The notes under the pieces are model-generated. The model had not been told where the DNA came from and made no database searches. It saw nothing but the letters and a program-made list of their open reading frames with translations. Shown in pieces: positions 1-9,939 of a stretch of DNA of 64,000 nucleotides. Each line of letters starts with the position of its first letter. Within the stretch, counting starts at the first letter, position 1. The position numbers were made by a program, and so were the translations under genes. This stretch comes from Undaria pinnatifida (lineage: Eukaryota; Sar; Phaeophyceae; Laminariales; Alariaceae): positions 1,404,189-1,468,188 of the forward strand of contig JABAKD010000027.1 in assembly GCA_012845835.1 (NCBI GenBank), read 5' to 3'.

Positions 1-300
1 GTGACGCGTACTTTAAACTGGTATAGTCTAAGATACAACGTTTTCATCCCAACATCATTATACACCGGGAATGGGTGTCTATAGCAATCGTGTCCTTAGA
101 GTTTTGATTCGCGACGAGTCGTGCTTACTTCAATCTGTTGGCTCGTATTCTACAAGGGACTAGGGAACAACCGGCACCCCAGCCCCAACGGTGGTGAAGC
201 AAGTAATTTCTATTAATAGTCTAGACTATGTAAATAAATGATACCTACCTGGTAAACATAAAAACCCCTGATGATCGTGTTCTTCGTATTACGCTCATGG

Positions 301-412
301 ATGGGATGACATCATATCACATGATATCACGTGATGTCACATGATATCACATGATATCACATGATATCACATGATATCACATGATATCACATGATATCAG
401 ATGATATCACAT
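301..412. repeat. 10-bp tandem repeat (ATGATATCAC)
   Basis: About ten near-perfect copies of ATGATATCAC lie head to tail, with a few substitutions such as GTGATGTCAC and ATGATATCAG. The unit contains the palindrome GATATC and, across junctions, GTGATATCAC, so either strand can fold back on itself. No gene is seen in 1-430 apart from this array. Confidence 0.9.
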
Positions 413-639
413 GATGCAACCTCAGCATAGTGATAAGAGTCTGGATTGAACGAACACGAACAATGGCGAATAGAAGCAGCGCGACAGACAGCCGACGGCC
501 CCCATATAGACCAAGAAAGCCTAGGCTACGATACAGAAACAGCTGTGGCGTCACAAATAGACGATGTAAAAATCCAGGATACCGCCAAAGGAAACCGTGG
601 AAAAAGGCAGAAGAGCTCGAAGAAATCCTGATACCATAC

Positions 640-1765
640 CTCCTGTACTGTGCTCATGTATGCGTGGTATCATGCGCCAGTGTGACAGACTCTGAGCTGG
701 GCGCGTTGGTACAACACTGGAGGCAGAGCACCAAACAGCGCACGAAATGATAGTTCGACAGATAGGCGATGGGAAAATCCAGGATATCCGAGGGAAAAGG
801 ACGGGATATAACGCCGGAAAGATCCTCGTCGGACAAAGGTATACGCCGCAACCCCGACGATTTTTGGTATGAATACAGGCCTGTGTTGCGAGATACCTTG
901 GGATTTGTGCTTCTCCCAGCGTTGTAATGTGCCAACTTGCGACTTGAAACATTGTGTTGACACGCAGACTCAGACACGAGGAGAACAGGGACTTTTCGAT
1001 AGTTTGGAGAAAACAGATTGCACAAAAAAACTACCGGAGTATTAATTAGTGGGTATCAAACACGCACAAAGACACGCAGCGATACCATCCACTGTTCGCA
1101 TGAATACAGGCCTGTGTTGCGAGACGTTTTGCGGTGAAAGAGACATAACAAGATATGTGCCACTCTAAGCGTTGCATTGTGCCACCTTGTGGCGCGAAAT
1201 ACGGTGTCGGGCATGTATACACCTGTGATTTCACAGGTGCTTTCGAACGTGCGGGAGAAACAAGTATTCTGGGTGCATTTTTCGTATGGGAAATAACGTT
1301 TTATTGCGTAAAATACAATGGGCACCAGACTCGGACAAAGATATGCAGCAAACACAGCGACTGTCCGCATGAATACAGGCGTGTGTTGCGAAAGGGGCGC
1401 CTTGGGATTTGTGCTCCTCCGAGCGCTGTATAGTGCCAACTTGGGACGTCAAGAATGAAGTCAGACAAGCGGGCAGACCCGAGGAGAACGTGTGCTTTTC
1501 GAATGTGTGGGAGCATAACAATAGTAATTGCGCCATGAAATATGTGGGCATCAAACTGGGACAAAATACGCAGGAACCCTGGCGACTGTTCGTGTGAATG
1601 AGTACAAGCCTGTGTTGCAAGAAGTTTCCTATCGAAAGAGACGCCTGGAGTTTCGTGTTGATTCAAGCGTTGTATCGTGCCCACTTGCGACGTGAAACAT
1701 GGCGTCGGAATCGCAGACATACACGCGAGGAGAACAAAGGCTTTCGAATCTTTGGGAAGAGACAA
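640..1765 (+). repeat. degenerate ~230-270-bp tandem repeat, four units
   Basis: Four diverged units begin near 869, 1099, 1370 and 1596 with ATGAATACAGGCCTGTGTTG or a variant. Each goes on to a block like GGGATTTGTGCTCCTCCGAGCG, then a GTGCCAACTTGCGACGTGAAAC block and a GAGGAGAACA block. Short open frames exist on both strands, but none is conserved in phase between units, so I read this as non-coding repeat. An inverted copy lies at about 22.67-23.03 kb. Confidence 0.8.
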
Positions 1766-1799
1766 AAGAGTACCCGAATCTTAACTCTAATTGGATAAT

Positions 1800-2185
1800 A
1801 CACGGTACGGTTGAGCATCAAAGATTTAACACTATTTAATTTAAATGAAAAAGTGGGCATTACATGAGCCATTTAGTCTAATAGATAGATGCTTGCTGAT
1901 TTCTGTTCGGTAGTGCCGTGGGAGTTGAGTTCTTGGCCCCAATCCAGTACCGTACCTGTATAGTTGCAGCAAGCCCCCGGTCAAAAACGATTATTGTGGT
2001 GAAACCCTAGATATTCTGAGGTTTCATCCGCACTCACGCTGAATGCTGTGCCCGTTCCATTGAGCGACCGACAATCAGAGCACCCTTGCAAAGACGCTGG
2101 TGCCCATGCTGCTGTATCTACCTTATAGAAACCGGCAGGCTTGCTACTATTGTTATAACTTCTTGCAATTGTGTTGAACTTACAG
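1800..2185. other. stretch upstream of the glycosyltransferase-like exon
   Basis: No confident coding sequence is seen. It should hold the 5' exon(s) and promoter of the downstream gene if that gene is complete. A pyrimidine-poor but otherwise acceptable acceptor (TTACAG) ends at 2185. Candidate short frames at 1980-2130 could not be matched to anything. Confidence 0.35.
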
Positions 2186-4292
2186 GCTGGGGAGCGCTTC
2201 GCAGAAGAGATTGAGAGCGTGAAGATGGAGCTTGAAAGCACTGGCTTTCCGAACACACCGTATGATAATGTAGTGTTTACATTTCATCCTATGATTGCAA
2301 GCAAACACCTTCTCGCTGCAGGAAATTGGGACGAAATGAGGCGGCATTCCGTACGGACAGTTCTACAGCAGGCTAGGCAAAATTTTCACCGGCATCCGCG
2401 TCCATGGTGGGTACACAATATGTGCTGACTGCTACACTACGAATATTTGCTTGAAATGTGAAGTTTCGAACAATCACGAAAATTTCCTGCCAAGGAAGTG
2501 TGGTATTTTTTCTAGATAGGGTCGGCGCACAATCCCGATCCGTGCTCGCATTGCTTTTACCTTCTCGTTATTCATGTGCTCCACACCACGTTTCCACCGT
2601 GCTCCGCCTTCCCACCTTTGTCTGCTTAATCTGCCTGTCGGGTAACAGTGGCTATCTACTATAGGTTATAGACAACTCACTGGTCCGCCCCGTGGGAAAT
2701 TAGTTAACTTATTTGCCAAATAATCAATATTGCCATGCATTCGTTAACACGGACACCGTCCTCGAACATGCGTATGCATGCCGTCTTCGTGTCTCCTGCT
2801 CTAGGTATGACGATAATCCAGAATGCGCGTACGACAGCACCGGTCTAAACGTCGCTATACACGTTCGTATGGGCGATAGGCGCCAGTATCAAGACAGCAG
2901 TCTGGAATACTTCCAGCTGCTGGACTCGTTTATGACCACAGTTTCACATGAAGTGGTGGGGAAAGGACTGGAACCGCCACTATTCCACATATTCTCGGAG
3001 ACTCTTAATCCGTGCCCATCGGGGGAGACCGGCTTATTCGACGAGTTCCCGACATGGCCGGTTGAGCTTGATCAGGTCCGTGATTTAGCTGGTTACGGTT
3101 TTTGAAACACGAAATGTTCACCGGCAATGAACACCCTTGTTGGACTGTGCCCGCTCTTCAATTGAACCATAGTTCGCTGACCTGAAGTCTTCCTGTTGCG
3201 GTGGCAGGGTGAGCCGTTCTGTTTATAGCTCACCGTCTGCCTAGGAATTTGATTGATCGCCCTGTTGGCCCGGTAGCCTCTCCAAATATCTATCCCAATT
3301 GCAAGCGGAGAAATCGACGTCCATAGTCTTCCGGCATTCCGTTGTAAGTCTCGCAAGCATTGGGGTCGATGCTTTTATGCGAGCTCACAGCATGTTATCC
3401 AACAGTTATTTGTCCTTTAGTTTTCACTGTAGCACTTTGCAACATTCTTTAGTTTTCTTTTGAACTATTTTTTTCCTTCCTTTCCATGGGGGCATTTAGT
3501 AAACACCAGGTTAAGGGACAGGCGACTCAGCCGAGGGCCTTGTCCCCTTAGAGAGGCGTTTCTCTCACGTAAATTAAACCGTCTACGTGGTGAAACGCCT
3601 CTCCTACGCCCCCAGAGAAACGTCCCCTTCTCTGCGCCCAATGAGCCGTGACTACGAGAGCCCGTCCCATCGTACTTTTGTTCGGGCTCCCACGCTCGGC
3701 CGCCGAAACATTTCCGGCTGCTGCGAAGTCGACGTTTTCGTGTTGTTCCATCTGGTCTTACGCGTAAGCAGTACAATGAACCGGTACCTTCCTGCCCGAC
3801 ACACGAGTACTCCGACTTCACTACGCCGTTTTCCCGATGAATCGATACCGTCCGCTCTCCTGTACGCAGATACCGACCTGTTTAAACGTGGAAACACCGG
3901 GGGACTGCCCCGAAAGGCAAGCTGGAAAATTCTGCAGCCCGAATCGGCCGGGAACATTTCGTGTTGCCGAGAGACCCATGGTTCTTCACACCGGCCCGGA
4001 TGTGCAGAACGCCATGTCATGCATGATTCAAGCCGACGCCGTATTGATGGGGTGCAGCACGTTTGGTCAGGTTGCAGGGGTGCTAACGAAGGGGATCTCG
4101 TTATTTTCAATGGACTGCGGTGGAACCAGGACTCCGTACCAGTATAGGACAGTCCCTCCTTTCGCTGTGGCGGAGAGGGGGTACTTGTGGGTGCCAATTG
4201 CTGGTTCATGGCGTGACCCAGTCCTAGATTCAACGGAGCTTCTGAGCGGTGCACTGGACGACTTGATTGCGAACACGAGAGTGCGGCGGTAG
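2186..4292 (+). CDS. glycosyltransferase-like protein gene, three visible exons
   Basis: Three exons join in phase. Exon A is about 2186-2406, exon B 2805-3075 and exon C 3870-4292, ending in TAG. Intron 1 (2407-2804) runs from GTGGGT to CTCTAG; intron 2 (3076-3869) runs from GTCCGT to TACGCAG. Exon A leaves two bases of a codon and exon B supplies the third; intron 2 is phase 0. Exon B carries the motif HVRMGDR, and exon C an aDavlmGCSTFGQ-type segment. This pairing is typical of fucosyltransferase-like, nucleotide-sugar-using enzymes, probably of the secretory pathway. The N-terminal exon is not identified, though an ATG at 2171 is in frame with exon A. From memory, this protein type is common in brown algae. 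The exact sugar specificity is unknown. The intact frame over about 300 residues suggests a live gene or a recent pseudogene. Confidence 0.62.
2407..2804 (+). other. intron 1 of the glycosyltransferase-like gene
   Basis: The intron is bounded by TG|GTGGGT and GCTCTAG|G, and phase matching picks this donor over GT at 2411. The acceptor is preceded by a pyrimidine-rich tract (TCTTCGTGTCTCCTGCTCTAG). Nothing else is recognised inside it. Confidence 0.55.
3076..3869 (+). other. intron 2 of the glycosyltransferase-like gene, with hairpins
   Basis: The donor CAG|GTCCGT and the acceptor CTCTCCTGTACGCAG give a phase-0 intron of 794 bp. It contains a perfect 12-bp inverted repeat, GAGAGGCGTTTC (3551-3562) with GAAACGCCTCTC (3592-3603). 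Just before it lies a second fold-back, TAAGGGACA with TGTCCCCTTA (about 3513-3550). Confidence 0.55.
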
Positions 4293-4625
4293 CACTGGTG
4301 CCGCCACACGTTGGCACACCTGGCGGGCAATATACCACGGTGTGATATATTTTACACATACGGTTTCTACTGCTTTTCTACGTTTGGACGTTGGTAATAT
4401 TGCACCGAAAATCATGCAAAGCAAAGAACTGGACACCGACATGTTGGCACCGCCGACCATGTAAGCCACGGTGTGGCGTGTTTAACAAAAGATGGCACCA
4501 CTGTCCTGCGACATTTAGACGTTATTACCGCACCTAAGAGCTAGAAACCATGCACAAGAGTGCCTTGGGTTGATATGCTAGTACCGTTGACCGTCAAGTA
4601 GCAAATGTTAGTTATATATTAAAAA
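4293..4625. other. no feature seen downstream of the glycosyltransferase-like gene
   Basis: This should contain the 3' UTR. It has no recognisable coding sequence. Two short related blocks (GTGATATATTTTACACA and the later TTAGACGTTATTACC segment) are too diverged to call. Confidence 0.4.
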
Positions 4626-4935
4626 TTGAAATACACTCCAGCTGTGAGATCGAATATTTTGTCGAAACTCATCTTTGCAAGCTGTGTGTGATACTCCGAT
4701 CGCGCATGCTACGGGTTGTGTGTCCTCATTAAGGATATAGGCCGGCGACTCCCCTTGCAACTACAGTGTAGCTATCAGGGTCAACAGGGTGTTGTTAGGC
4801 AGTCTGTGCGCGGAAACTATAAAACCCGTTTTTGAGGGGGACAAAATCTGACAGCTGTGGAAGGAAATGCATCAGTTTATCAAGTGAATCCTGTAAGTCG
4901 AATTACCGGTGAGGGGGGGGCGGAGTTTTTTCTAT
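4626..4935 (-). repeat. poly-C repeat family, terminal module, minus orientation
   Basis: It starts with the family's terminal sequence AAATACACTCCAGCTGTGAG. It then runs through the block containing GATCGCGC, TCATTAAGGATATAGG and TAGCTATCAGGGTCAACAGG to the box CGGAAACTATAAAACC. It ends in a G run (C run on the other strand). It matches, inverted, the ends at 30.2-30.5, 32.2-32.5, 50.1-50.35 and 54.45-54.74 kb. Confidence 0.85.
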
Positions 4936-5797
4936 ATGTGGTAAATACATGTACCGCAAAGGTGGCGTTTTTGAGTGGTTCCACGTCGAAACGTCTGGTT
5001 ACGACAAAAACGAAGTCTGACTTGGCACCGTGACATCCTGACGTGGCCATCGTGCTAAGTAACTGTAGGCCACCCGACGAAGCGATCATCATGAACAAAG
5101 GTGACAAAATATGACAATTCCGCCGCAACAGACACACCCATCCATTCACTCACCGAACGCCAACGCAAGCTCCAGACTGCGTCGTTTATCTGACGTATCA
5201 TTCTCCCATTCAGTTGTCATCAGGATAGAGCTCCTTTCAATCCAAATTGTTCACCGCGTGTCAATTCTCGCCGCCTTTATTTGCTTTTGATTGCGGATTA
5301 ATCTCCCCGTGTCAATAGGTTTTCGTTGGTTTCTATTAATTGGCGAGCGTCCGATGTATACTCCCCAATACTTCCGCATTTGGCTCAAATTCCCCGCTCT
5401 CTGCCTTGTTTTCGTATTCCACACACGTCGTTCGACATCTATCTGTCGGCTATGTCGAGTTTGGTTGGAATGTAGTAGACATCAATGTTGACCTCTAATA
5501 GTTGCCCCGCATATATTGATGGGAGCACAACGAAATACGCCGTGTGCCTTGTTCCGCTGTAAAGACGTATGCTGTCACACGCCTGTGATTTCCCCAGCAC
5601 CAACAGACCAGTACACTTACGTCTGCAAGCAAAGATGACGTCATCCACTAGGTTATCAATTGCGAAGATGAACACTATTATTCCTATGCGCTTTCCTAGA
5701 GTACCACATCCACATTGTTTTCTTGCAAAATTTCTTTTTTCTCCGAAGCATGACTTTATTTCGATTGCCATCCGACAAAGTGTAGCGTTATTAGTCG
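4936..5797. other. no confident gene
   Basis: A minus-strand frame of 136 codons (5439-5849) overlaps the LTR edge. It ends with a segment reading YYIPTKLDIAD, faintly like the end of a copia RNase H domain, but nothing else supports that. I make no gene call here. Confidence 0.3.
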
Positions 5798-6258
5798 TGC
5801 CAATAAGGGTTATTACTCGAGAACAGCGCAGGGAGGCGTGAATCTCCAACGCTGTGTGTACAAGCGTCCCTCTCAGGCAACGGTTGCAGAATGTGGGCGG
5901 TGTTGACGATCACCGGACAAATAGAAGTGCTCGATAAAGAGACAGAATCTCAGGTTGAGATGGGAGCAGAAGGAAGAGTCAGAAGTGTGCGAGAGAAGGG
6001 ATAGTGAGAGGTGTGCGAGGGCGCGCCGTTGCACTCTTCTCGGATAATAGCAACGGGCAACGAGCCGAGGAAGCGTCTGGGAAGAAGTCTTGAGGTTCCT
6101 CGGGATGTTGTACCCTTCCTTGTGGCTCGGAGCGTCGGCGATAACGACATCGCTCCGAGAGACGATCTTCCTAGAATAACGTGCAAAACGTTCCCAAAGG
6201 TTGTAGGATTTGTGGTCACACGCAAGTAGGCAGGTTGGGTTCACAGCATTGTGACCCA
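5798..6258 (-). mobile_element. solo LTR or LTR fragment of the gypsy element family
   Basis: About 460 bp match 21.97-22.41 kb almost base for base over most of their length, in the same orientation. That second copy sits directly upstream of a gypsy gag gene and so is its 5' LTR. On the minus strand this copy begins TGGGTCACAATG and can end CCCTTATTGGCA, giving TG...CA ends. No internal gypsy sequence adjoins it on either side. I found no matching target duplication at these ends, so it may be an old solo LTR or a fragment. Confidence 0.7.
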
Positions 6259-6704
6259 CATCACCCCCAGTTTGAATGGTGTTATAGCGCTCACTCCATC
6301 ACAATTTCAGAGCAATTGGAACACAGGCTCTGGTAATCCAACCTCCCTAAGGCACTATTTCGAAGAGTCTCCTCAAAATCTCCGAACGTATGTAGTACCG
6401 AAACGGTTTCCGGAAATACTTGTAATAAACCAGAGTATTGTTCAGGATCAAAAGACGGAGGAGTAATGACAATGCGCTTTGCCAAAGACAGCGTAGCTGC
6501 GGCCTGCAGGACGAGTGGCTAGCACGGAAAATATACGCATAGCGTATTGAAAGCGTCGCGCGAAAAGACGTTTTGACGGATCCTGAGTGTGCTACGCAAC
6601 AATGGCGCATCATGGCCGGATAAAGTTGATGCGATCGGAAGCACTGAAGAACAGAAATTCATGGCGAAAAGCAAAACAGCCACATGAGTAGGCCGATGCT
6701 AGGT
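6259..6704. other. no feature seen between LTR fragment and copia element
   Basis: Both strands lack a recognisable gene. The five bases at 6705-6709 form the left target duplication of the copia element. Confidence 0.5.
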
Positions 6705-6709
6705 GACGG
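6705..6709. other. copia target-site duplication, left (GACGG)
   Basis: This is identical to 14446-14450 and directly abuts the TGTTGG start of the 5' LTR. Confidence 0.9.
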
Positions 6710-7209
6710 TGTTGGACGTACTAACTCCATTTGTCAGATTGCAAACAAGAATCCGTCGAAAAGATGGATCGGAGAATTTTGGGGGTTTTGTATATGTGTG
6801 GGATGGATCTCCACAACGGGATTGTGTGTTGTGGGTTTTTATGTGCCCGAATAATATCACTCTATTTTTCGACTCTATTTTTGCCTCTACCTTGTGTCTT
6901 CGCTGTGTCTCTTCTACGGCTACCACGCCAAGGGCTACCACGCCCAGTCTATATTGTAAGGGCTATTACGCCTTCACCACTGCACGGCTACCACGCCTGT
7001 GTATTTACATCCCGGATACCACGCAACAGTTCCGAGTTCCATTTCTGGGTTATCACAGCTGAGCTATCACGCTTCACCACACACGTAAATTGGGTTATCA
7101 CACCCGCCTTAGTTAGTAGTTCGTAGTTTATTGATCACCGGCTATTACGCCACCTTTCTCCTCCACCTACACCACCACCGGAGCGCCGCACGTACCAATC
7201 TACTCAACA
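6710..7209 (+). repeat. copia 5' LTR
   Basis: The 500-bp LTR starts TGTTGGACGTACT and ends CTACTCAACA. It matches the 3' LTR closely. About nine copies or near copies of GGCTAYYACGCC occur in its second half (for example near 6918, 6933, 6960, 6976, 7060 and 7138). A repeated element this regular in an LTR may be a set of transcription-factor sites; that is inference. Confidence 0.93.
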
Positions 7210-7245
7210 CGCTAGCGTCAACGATCTTCAACGAACGAGTGGGTT

Positions 7246-9339
7246 GTGCGTTGCTCAGCGCCAATGAGGAGAGCCGACACAAGACCTTCGCCGGGGGAAA
7301 GGTTGAGCACCCCTCCCGACGGAGTAGGCAACGCGGGAGAGGGACGCGAGTCCTCCTCCGCCGATGCACAACACCATGGAGGAGAGGGACGCGAGTCTTT
7401 CCCCGCCAATGCACAACACCATGAAACAACAGCAGCTCCATCAGCAACTTCATCGAACATGATCGCGCACCTAGCCAACGCCCTTCGCCAAGTACTGCAG
7501 ATGACCAATGAGGGAGGGCCAACCGCCCCAACAGCAGGCACGTACGAGTCTAGACCCATAGAAATTCGTCAGAAAAATGAAATGCTTGCTTGGTCTGGAA
7601 CGTTTGAGAGCGGGCAAAGTGTTGGATCAGCTTTCCGTGTTTTCCGAGGTTCTGCTCTTTCCTGGGTCTCCGCTGAAGGGTTGATGGACGTATTGAAGGG
7701 AGAATCGATACCAGTGGGGGTTCCGGATGTAGACCTGTCACGACTCAGGAGTTACTTTGGGAAGGAGAGAGTAGATACGTCGCTCAAGCTATGGTCACAA
7801 CTGATCGCAAAAATCACAGCCCAACCAGTCCAAGAAATGATTTTTGCTGCGGGGTCACCCCAAGAAGCGTGGAGGGTGTTTGAGTCTCACTACTCTGTCA
7901 AACGTGAACGTGAGAGGGAAATAGTAGAGGATGAGTGGAGTGAACTCAGACAGAAGGAGGGAGAGAGCATCATGTCATTTTTCGGTAGGGCAAAGGCCAT
8001 AAGGATGAAGCAAGAATCATACGGTGATAAGCGCCCAGACGCATCTATGTGCAAACATATTGCCCGTAGAATGCTACCATCTTTCAAGCTATGTAGTGAC
8101 CACGTGCTTCTCCTGCCCGATCGTTCGAGTCGTACCATGAAAGATTTGCTCAGGAGAGCTGCTCAAGAGCTGGAGCGCAATGGGAGATCAGGAGAAGAGA
8201 GAGAGGAGTCAAGGCATGCCCTGACCGCCGCCGGCGTGGGTTGGGGCGACCGAGGTTGGTGGAATGCTGGTGATCGGGGGTATGGGGAGCGCTACCGAAC
8301 GTACACCTACTGCGCGCACCACGGCGAGGGGCAAGACCACAACACCCCCGAATGCATCGTCATGCGTCGAGAATTTGACAGATACTACGGTGATTTCCAC
8401 GAATACCTGCAGACGCGGGGACTCGGGCCGTACCCCGGACGCGGAGGAGGGCGCGGGGCGGAAGGTAAATATCGACATCAACCGTACCCAAACGACTCGG
8501 GTGCGCGTTGGAGTCGGGGCCACCCGCCGGAGCAGCAGAGAACGCCGCCGCCAGGACACGGACCCGGGCCTGGCGGGTATGCGAACACCTTCCATCAACC
8601 ATACCCAAACGACTCGGGTGCGCGTTGGAGTCGGGGCCACCCGCCGGAGCAGCAGAGAACGCCGCCGCCACGACACGGACCCGGGCCTGGCGGATATGCG
8701 AATACCTTCCCCGGAGGACGTGGCCACGACCGCTATCATCATTCGGGCGGGCGCGGCCGAGGCAGGGGCGAGGGCTTCGGGCAGGTGCCACCGCCTAATT
8801 TCCCGTCTAATTCGCCGCTGAATTTTTCGCCTAGTTTGCCGCCTGGAAAATTTCCCAACGCACCGCAGCACGCATTTGCGGTAGATTATCCCTACGAGAA
8901 CGAATACATGGGATACTCGGGGTGGGGGGAGCCCGCGGGGCACTGGTCATCACCACCACCGACAGCGGATGTGGGGACTCCCGAGCAGCAGCAGCAGCAC
9001 CAACAACACCAAGAACAGCAAGAGGGCACGCCTCCTGCCTCGTCTACCTCTGCTACTGCAACTCTCTCTTCTCCGGCTCCCGGCGCAGCTCAAGCCAGCG
9101 GAGCTCCTCTGCAGCTTTTCATCGCACGTAGTGTGAAAATAGGCAAGTCTGAGTCTGGTGATTCTGTTGCTGTAGATTGTGATGATGTGGTGCGTGGTAG
9201 CGTTGTAGGACGTGTTGAGCCAGCGTTGATTACACGTGTTGTTAGCGCCCTTCGGTGTACCCCGGGGCAACCTAGGCCGTATGGTAGCGAGGAATGGGAT
9301 GCGGACTCGGGGGCTAGTGCCATGATGTCCAACAACTAA
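7246..9339 (+). CDS. gag: copia gag plus start of protease
   Basis: This frame encodes 697 residues. The first ~100 are low complexity. A helical gag core follows at about residues 100-320, and then a zinc-knuckle-like C-x2-H/H-x-C cluster (YCAHHGEGQDHNTPEC, DNA about 8308-8355), a variant seen in stramenopile and diatom copia gags. A Gly/Pro/Arg-rich tail carries a 39-residue segment duplicated in tandem (8476-8592 and 8593-8709). The frame ends at the protease active-site region DADSGASAMM (the D-S-G triad), cut by TAA at 9337-9339 and reading on in the same frame. Gag packages element RNA in cytoplasmic particles. The start at 7246 is the first in-frame ATG; one at 7267 is also possible. 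Confidence 0.85.
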   Translation: MRCSAPMRRADTRPSPGERLSTPPDGVGNAGEGRESSSADAQHHGGEGRESFPANAQHHETTAAPSATSSNMIAHLANALRQVLQMTNEGGPTAPTAGTYESRPIEIRQKNEMLAWSGTFESGQSVGSAFRVFRGSALSWVSAEGLMDVLKGESIPVGVPDVDLSRLRSYFGKERVDTSLKLWSQLIAKITAQPVQEMIFAAGSPQEAWRVFESHYSVKREREREIVEDEWSELRQKEGESIMSFFGRAKAIRMKQESYGDKRPDASMCKHIARRMLPSFKLCSDHVLLLPDRSSRTMKDLLRRAAQELERNGRSGEEREESRHALTAAGVGWGDRGWWNAGDRGYGERYRTYTYCAHHGEGQDHNTPECIVMRREFDRYYGDFHEYLQTRGLGPYPGRGGGRGAEGKYRHQPYPNDSGARWSRGHPPEQQRTPPPGHGPGPGGYANTFHQPYPNDSGARWSRGHPPEQQRTPPPRHGPGPGGYANTFPGGRGHDRYHHSGGRGRGRGEGFGQVPPPNFPSNSPLNFSPSLPPGKFPNAPQHAFAVDYPYENEYMGYSGWGEPAGHWSSPPPTADVGTPEQQQQHQQHQEQQEGTPPASSTSATATLSSPAPGAAQASGAPLQLFIARSVKIGKSESGDSVAVDCDDVVRGSVVGRVEPALITRVVSALRCTPGQPRPYGSEEWDADSGASAMMSNN
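8476..8709 (+). repeat. 117-bp tandem duplication in copia gag
   Basis: Two copies of a 39-codon unit beginning CATCAACC-TACCCAAACGAC differ at only a few bases. They encode a Pro/Gly/Arg-rich spacer with the RNA-binding look of gag tails. Confidence 0.92.
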
Positions 9340-9939
9340 GAGGGCATGTGCAACATTCGCTACCCTATAGACCAATACATACAGATAGGCGATTCAGGTT
9401 TGATTAGAGTCAAGGCAATCGGGGACGTCAATTTAATGTTTCACCAGCTAGATGAACACGGAAACCCGGAGGACGTTGTGGCGTGTGTGCAAGATGTGAT
9501 ATATACTCCGTGGCTTGGCTTCAACTTTTTCTTGATTTGGAAGGTGGCTCACAAAAACTCCTGTTCTGTAAACCCCACTGGTACCTCAGCGGGAAGGCTC
9601 CGCTTCATTCGGCGATTGGCGAACGACTCCCTCTACGCCACCCGACTACCCCCTTCTCCCTTGCCAGTGGATGTAGCGAATAAGAGTGCCCCCGAGTCTT
9701 CTGCTTGCAACCCACCGATGCCAGTTGGTGCAGTTGGTGCTTCGCGTGAGAGTGCATTCGTGTCTGCTGCCTGCATATCCCCCCCGGTTCCTCTAAGTGA
9801 AAACAACCTCGTACAACCTTCGAACGTTGTGATGGCTTCTCCCATGGAGTTGGAGCTTGAGCTTGAGACTGCTTTATCCCACCCCACTCCGTGTGAATTT
9901 AAGTACGGCATGGATTTATCGACCCCAGAGCATATATGA
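9340..9939 (+). CDS. pol: copia protease and linker (continuation)
   Basis: This is in the same frame as gag after the TAA. It gives a beta-rich segment with IGDSGLIRVKAIGD and a hydrophobic VVACVQDVIYTPWLGFNF stretch. That fits the flap and C-terminal strands of a copia aspartic protease. A low-complexity Ser/Pro/Glu linker follows. The frame closes at 9937-9939, just after the reading has moved to the next frame for integrase, so one indel near 9900-9935 is implied. Confidence 0.7.
   Translation, partial: EGMCNIRYPIDQYIQIGDSGLIRVKAIGDVNLMFHQLDEHGNPEDVVACVQDVIYTPWLGFNFFLIWKVAHKNSCSVNPTGTSAGRLRFIRRLANDSLYATRLPPSPLPVDVANKSAPESSACNPPMPVGAVGASRESAFVSAACISPPVPLSENNLVQPSNVVMASPMELELELETALSHPTPCEFKYGMDLSTPEHI

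Noticed and set aside
5439-5849. Minus-strand frame ending in a copia RNase H-like YYIPTKLDIAD segment
   Set aside because: Only a dozen residues resemble the family, there is no catalytic motif, and the 5' part lies in an LTR.
5798-6258. Target-site duplication around the solo LTR
   Set aside because: Flanks AGTCG and CATCA do not match with these ends; no shift by a few bases helped.
8209-8943. A 244-codon minus-strand frame inside copia gag
   Set aside because: It is a shadow of the plus-strand gag and its duplicated Gly/Arg-rich tail.
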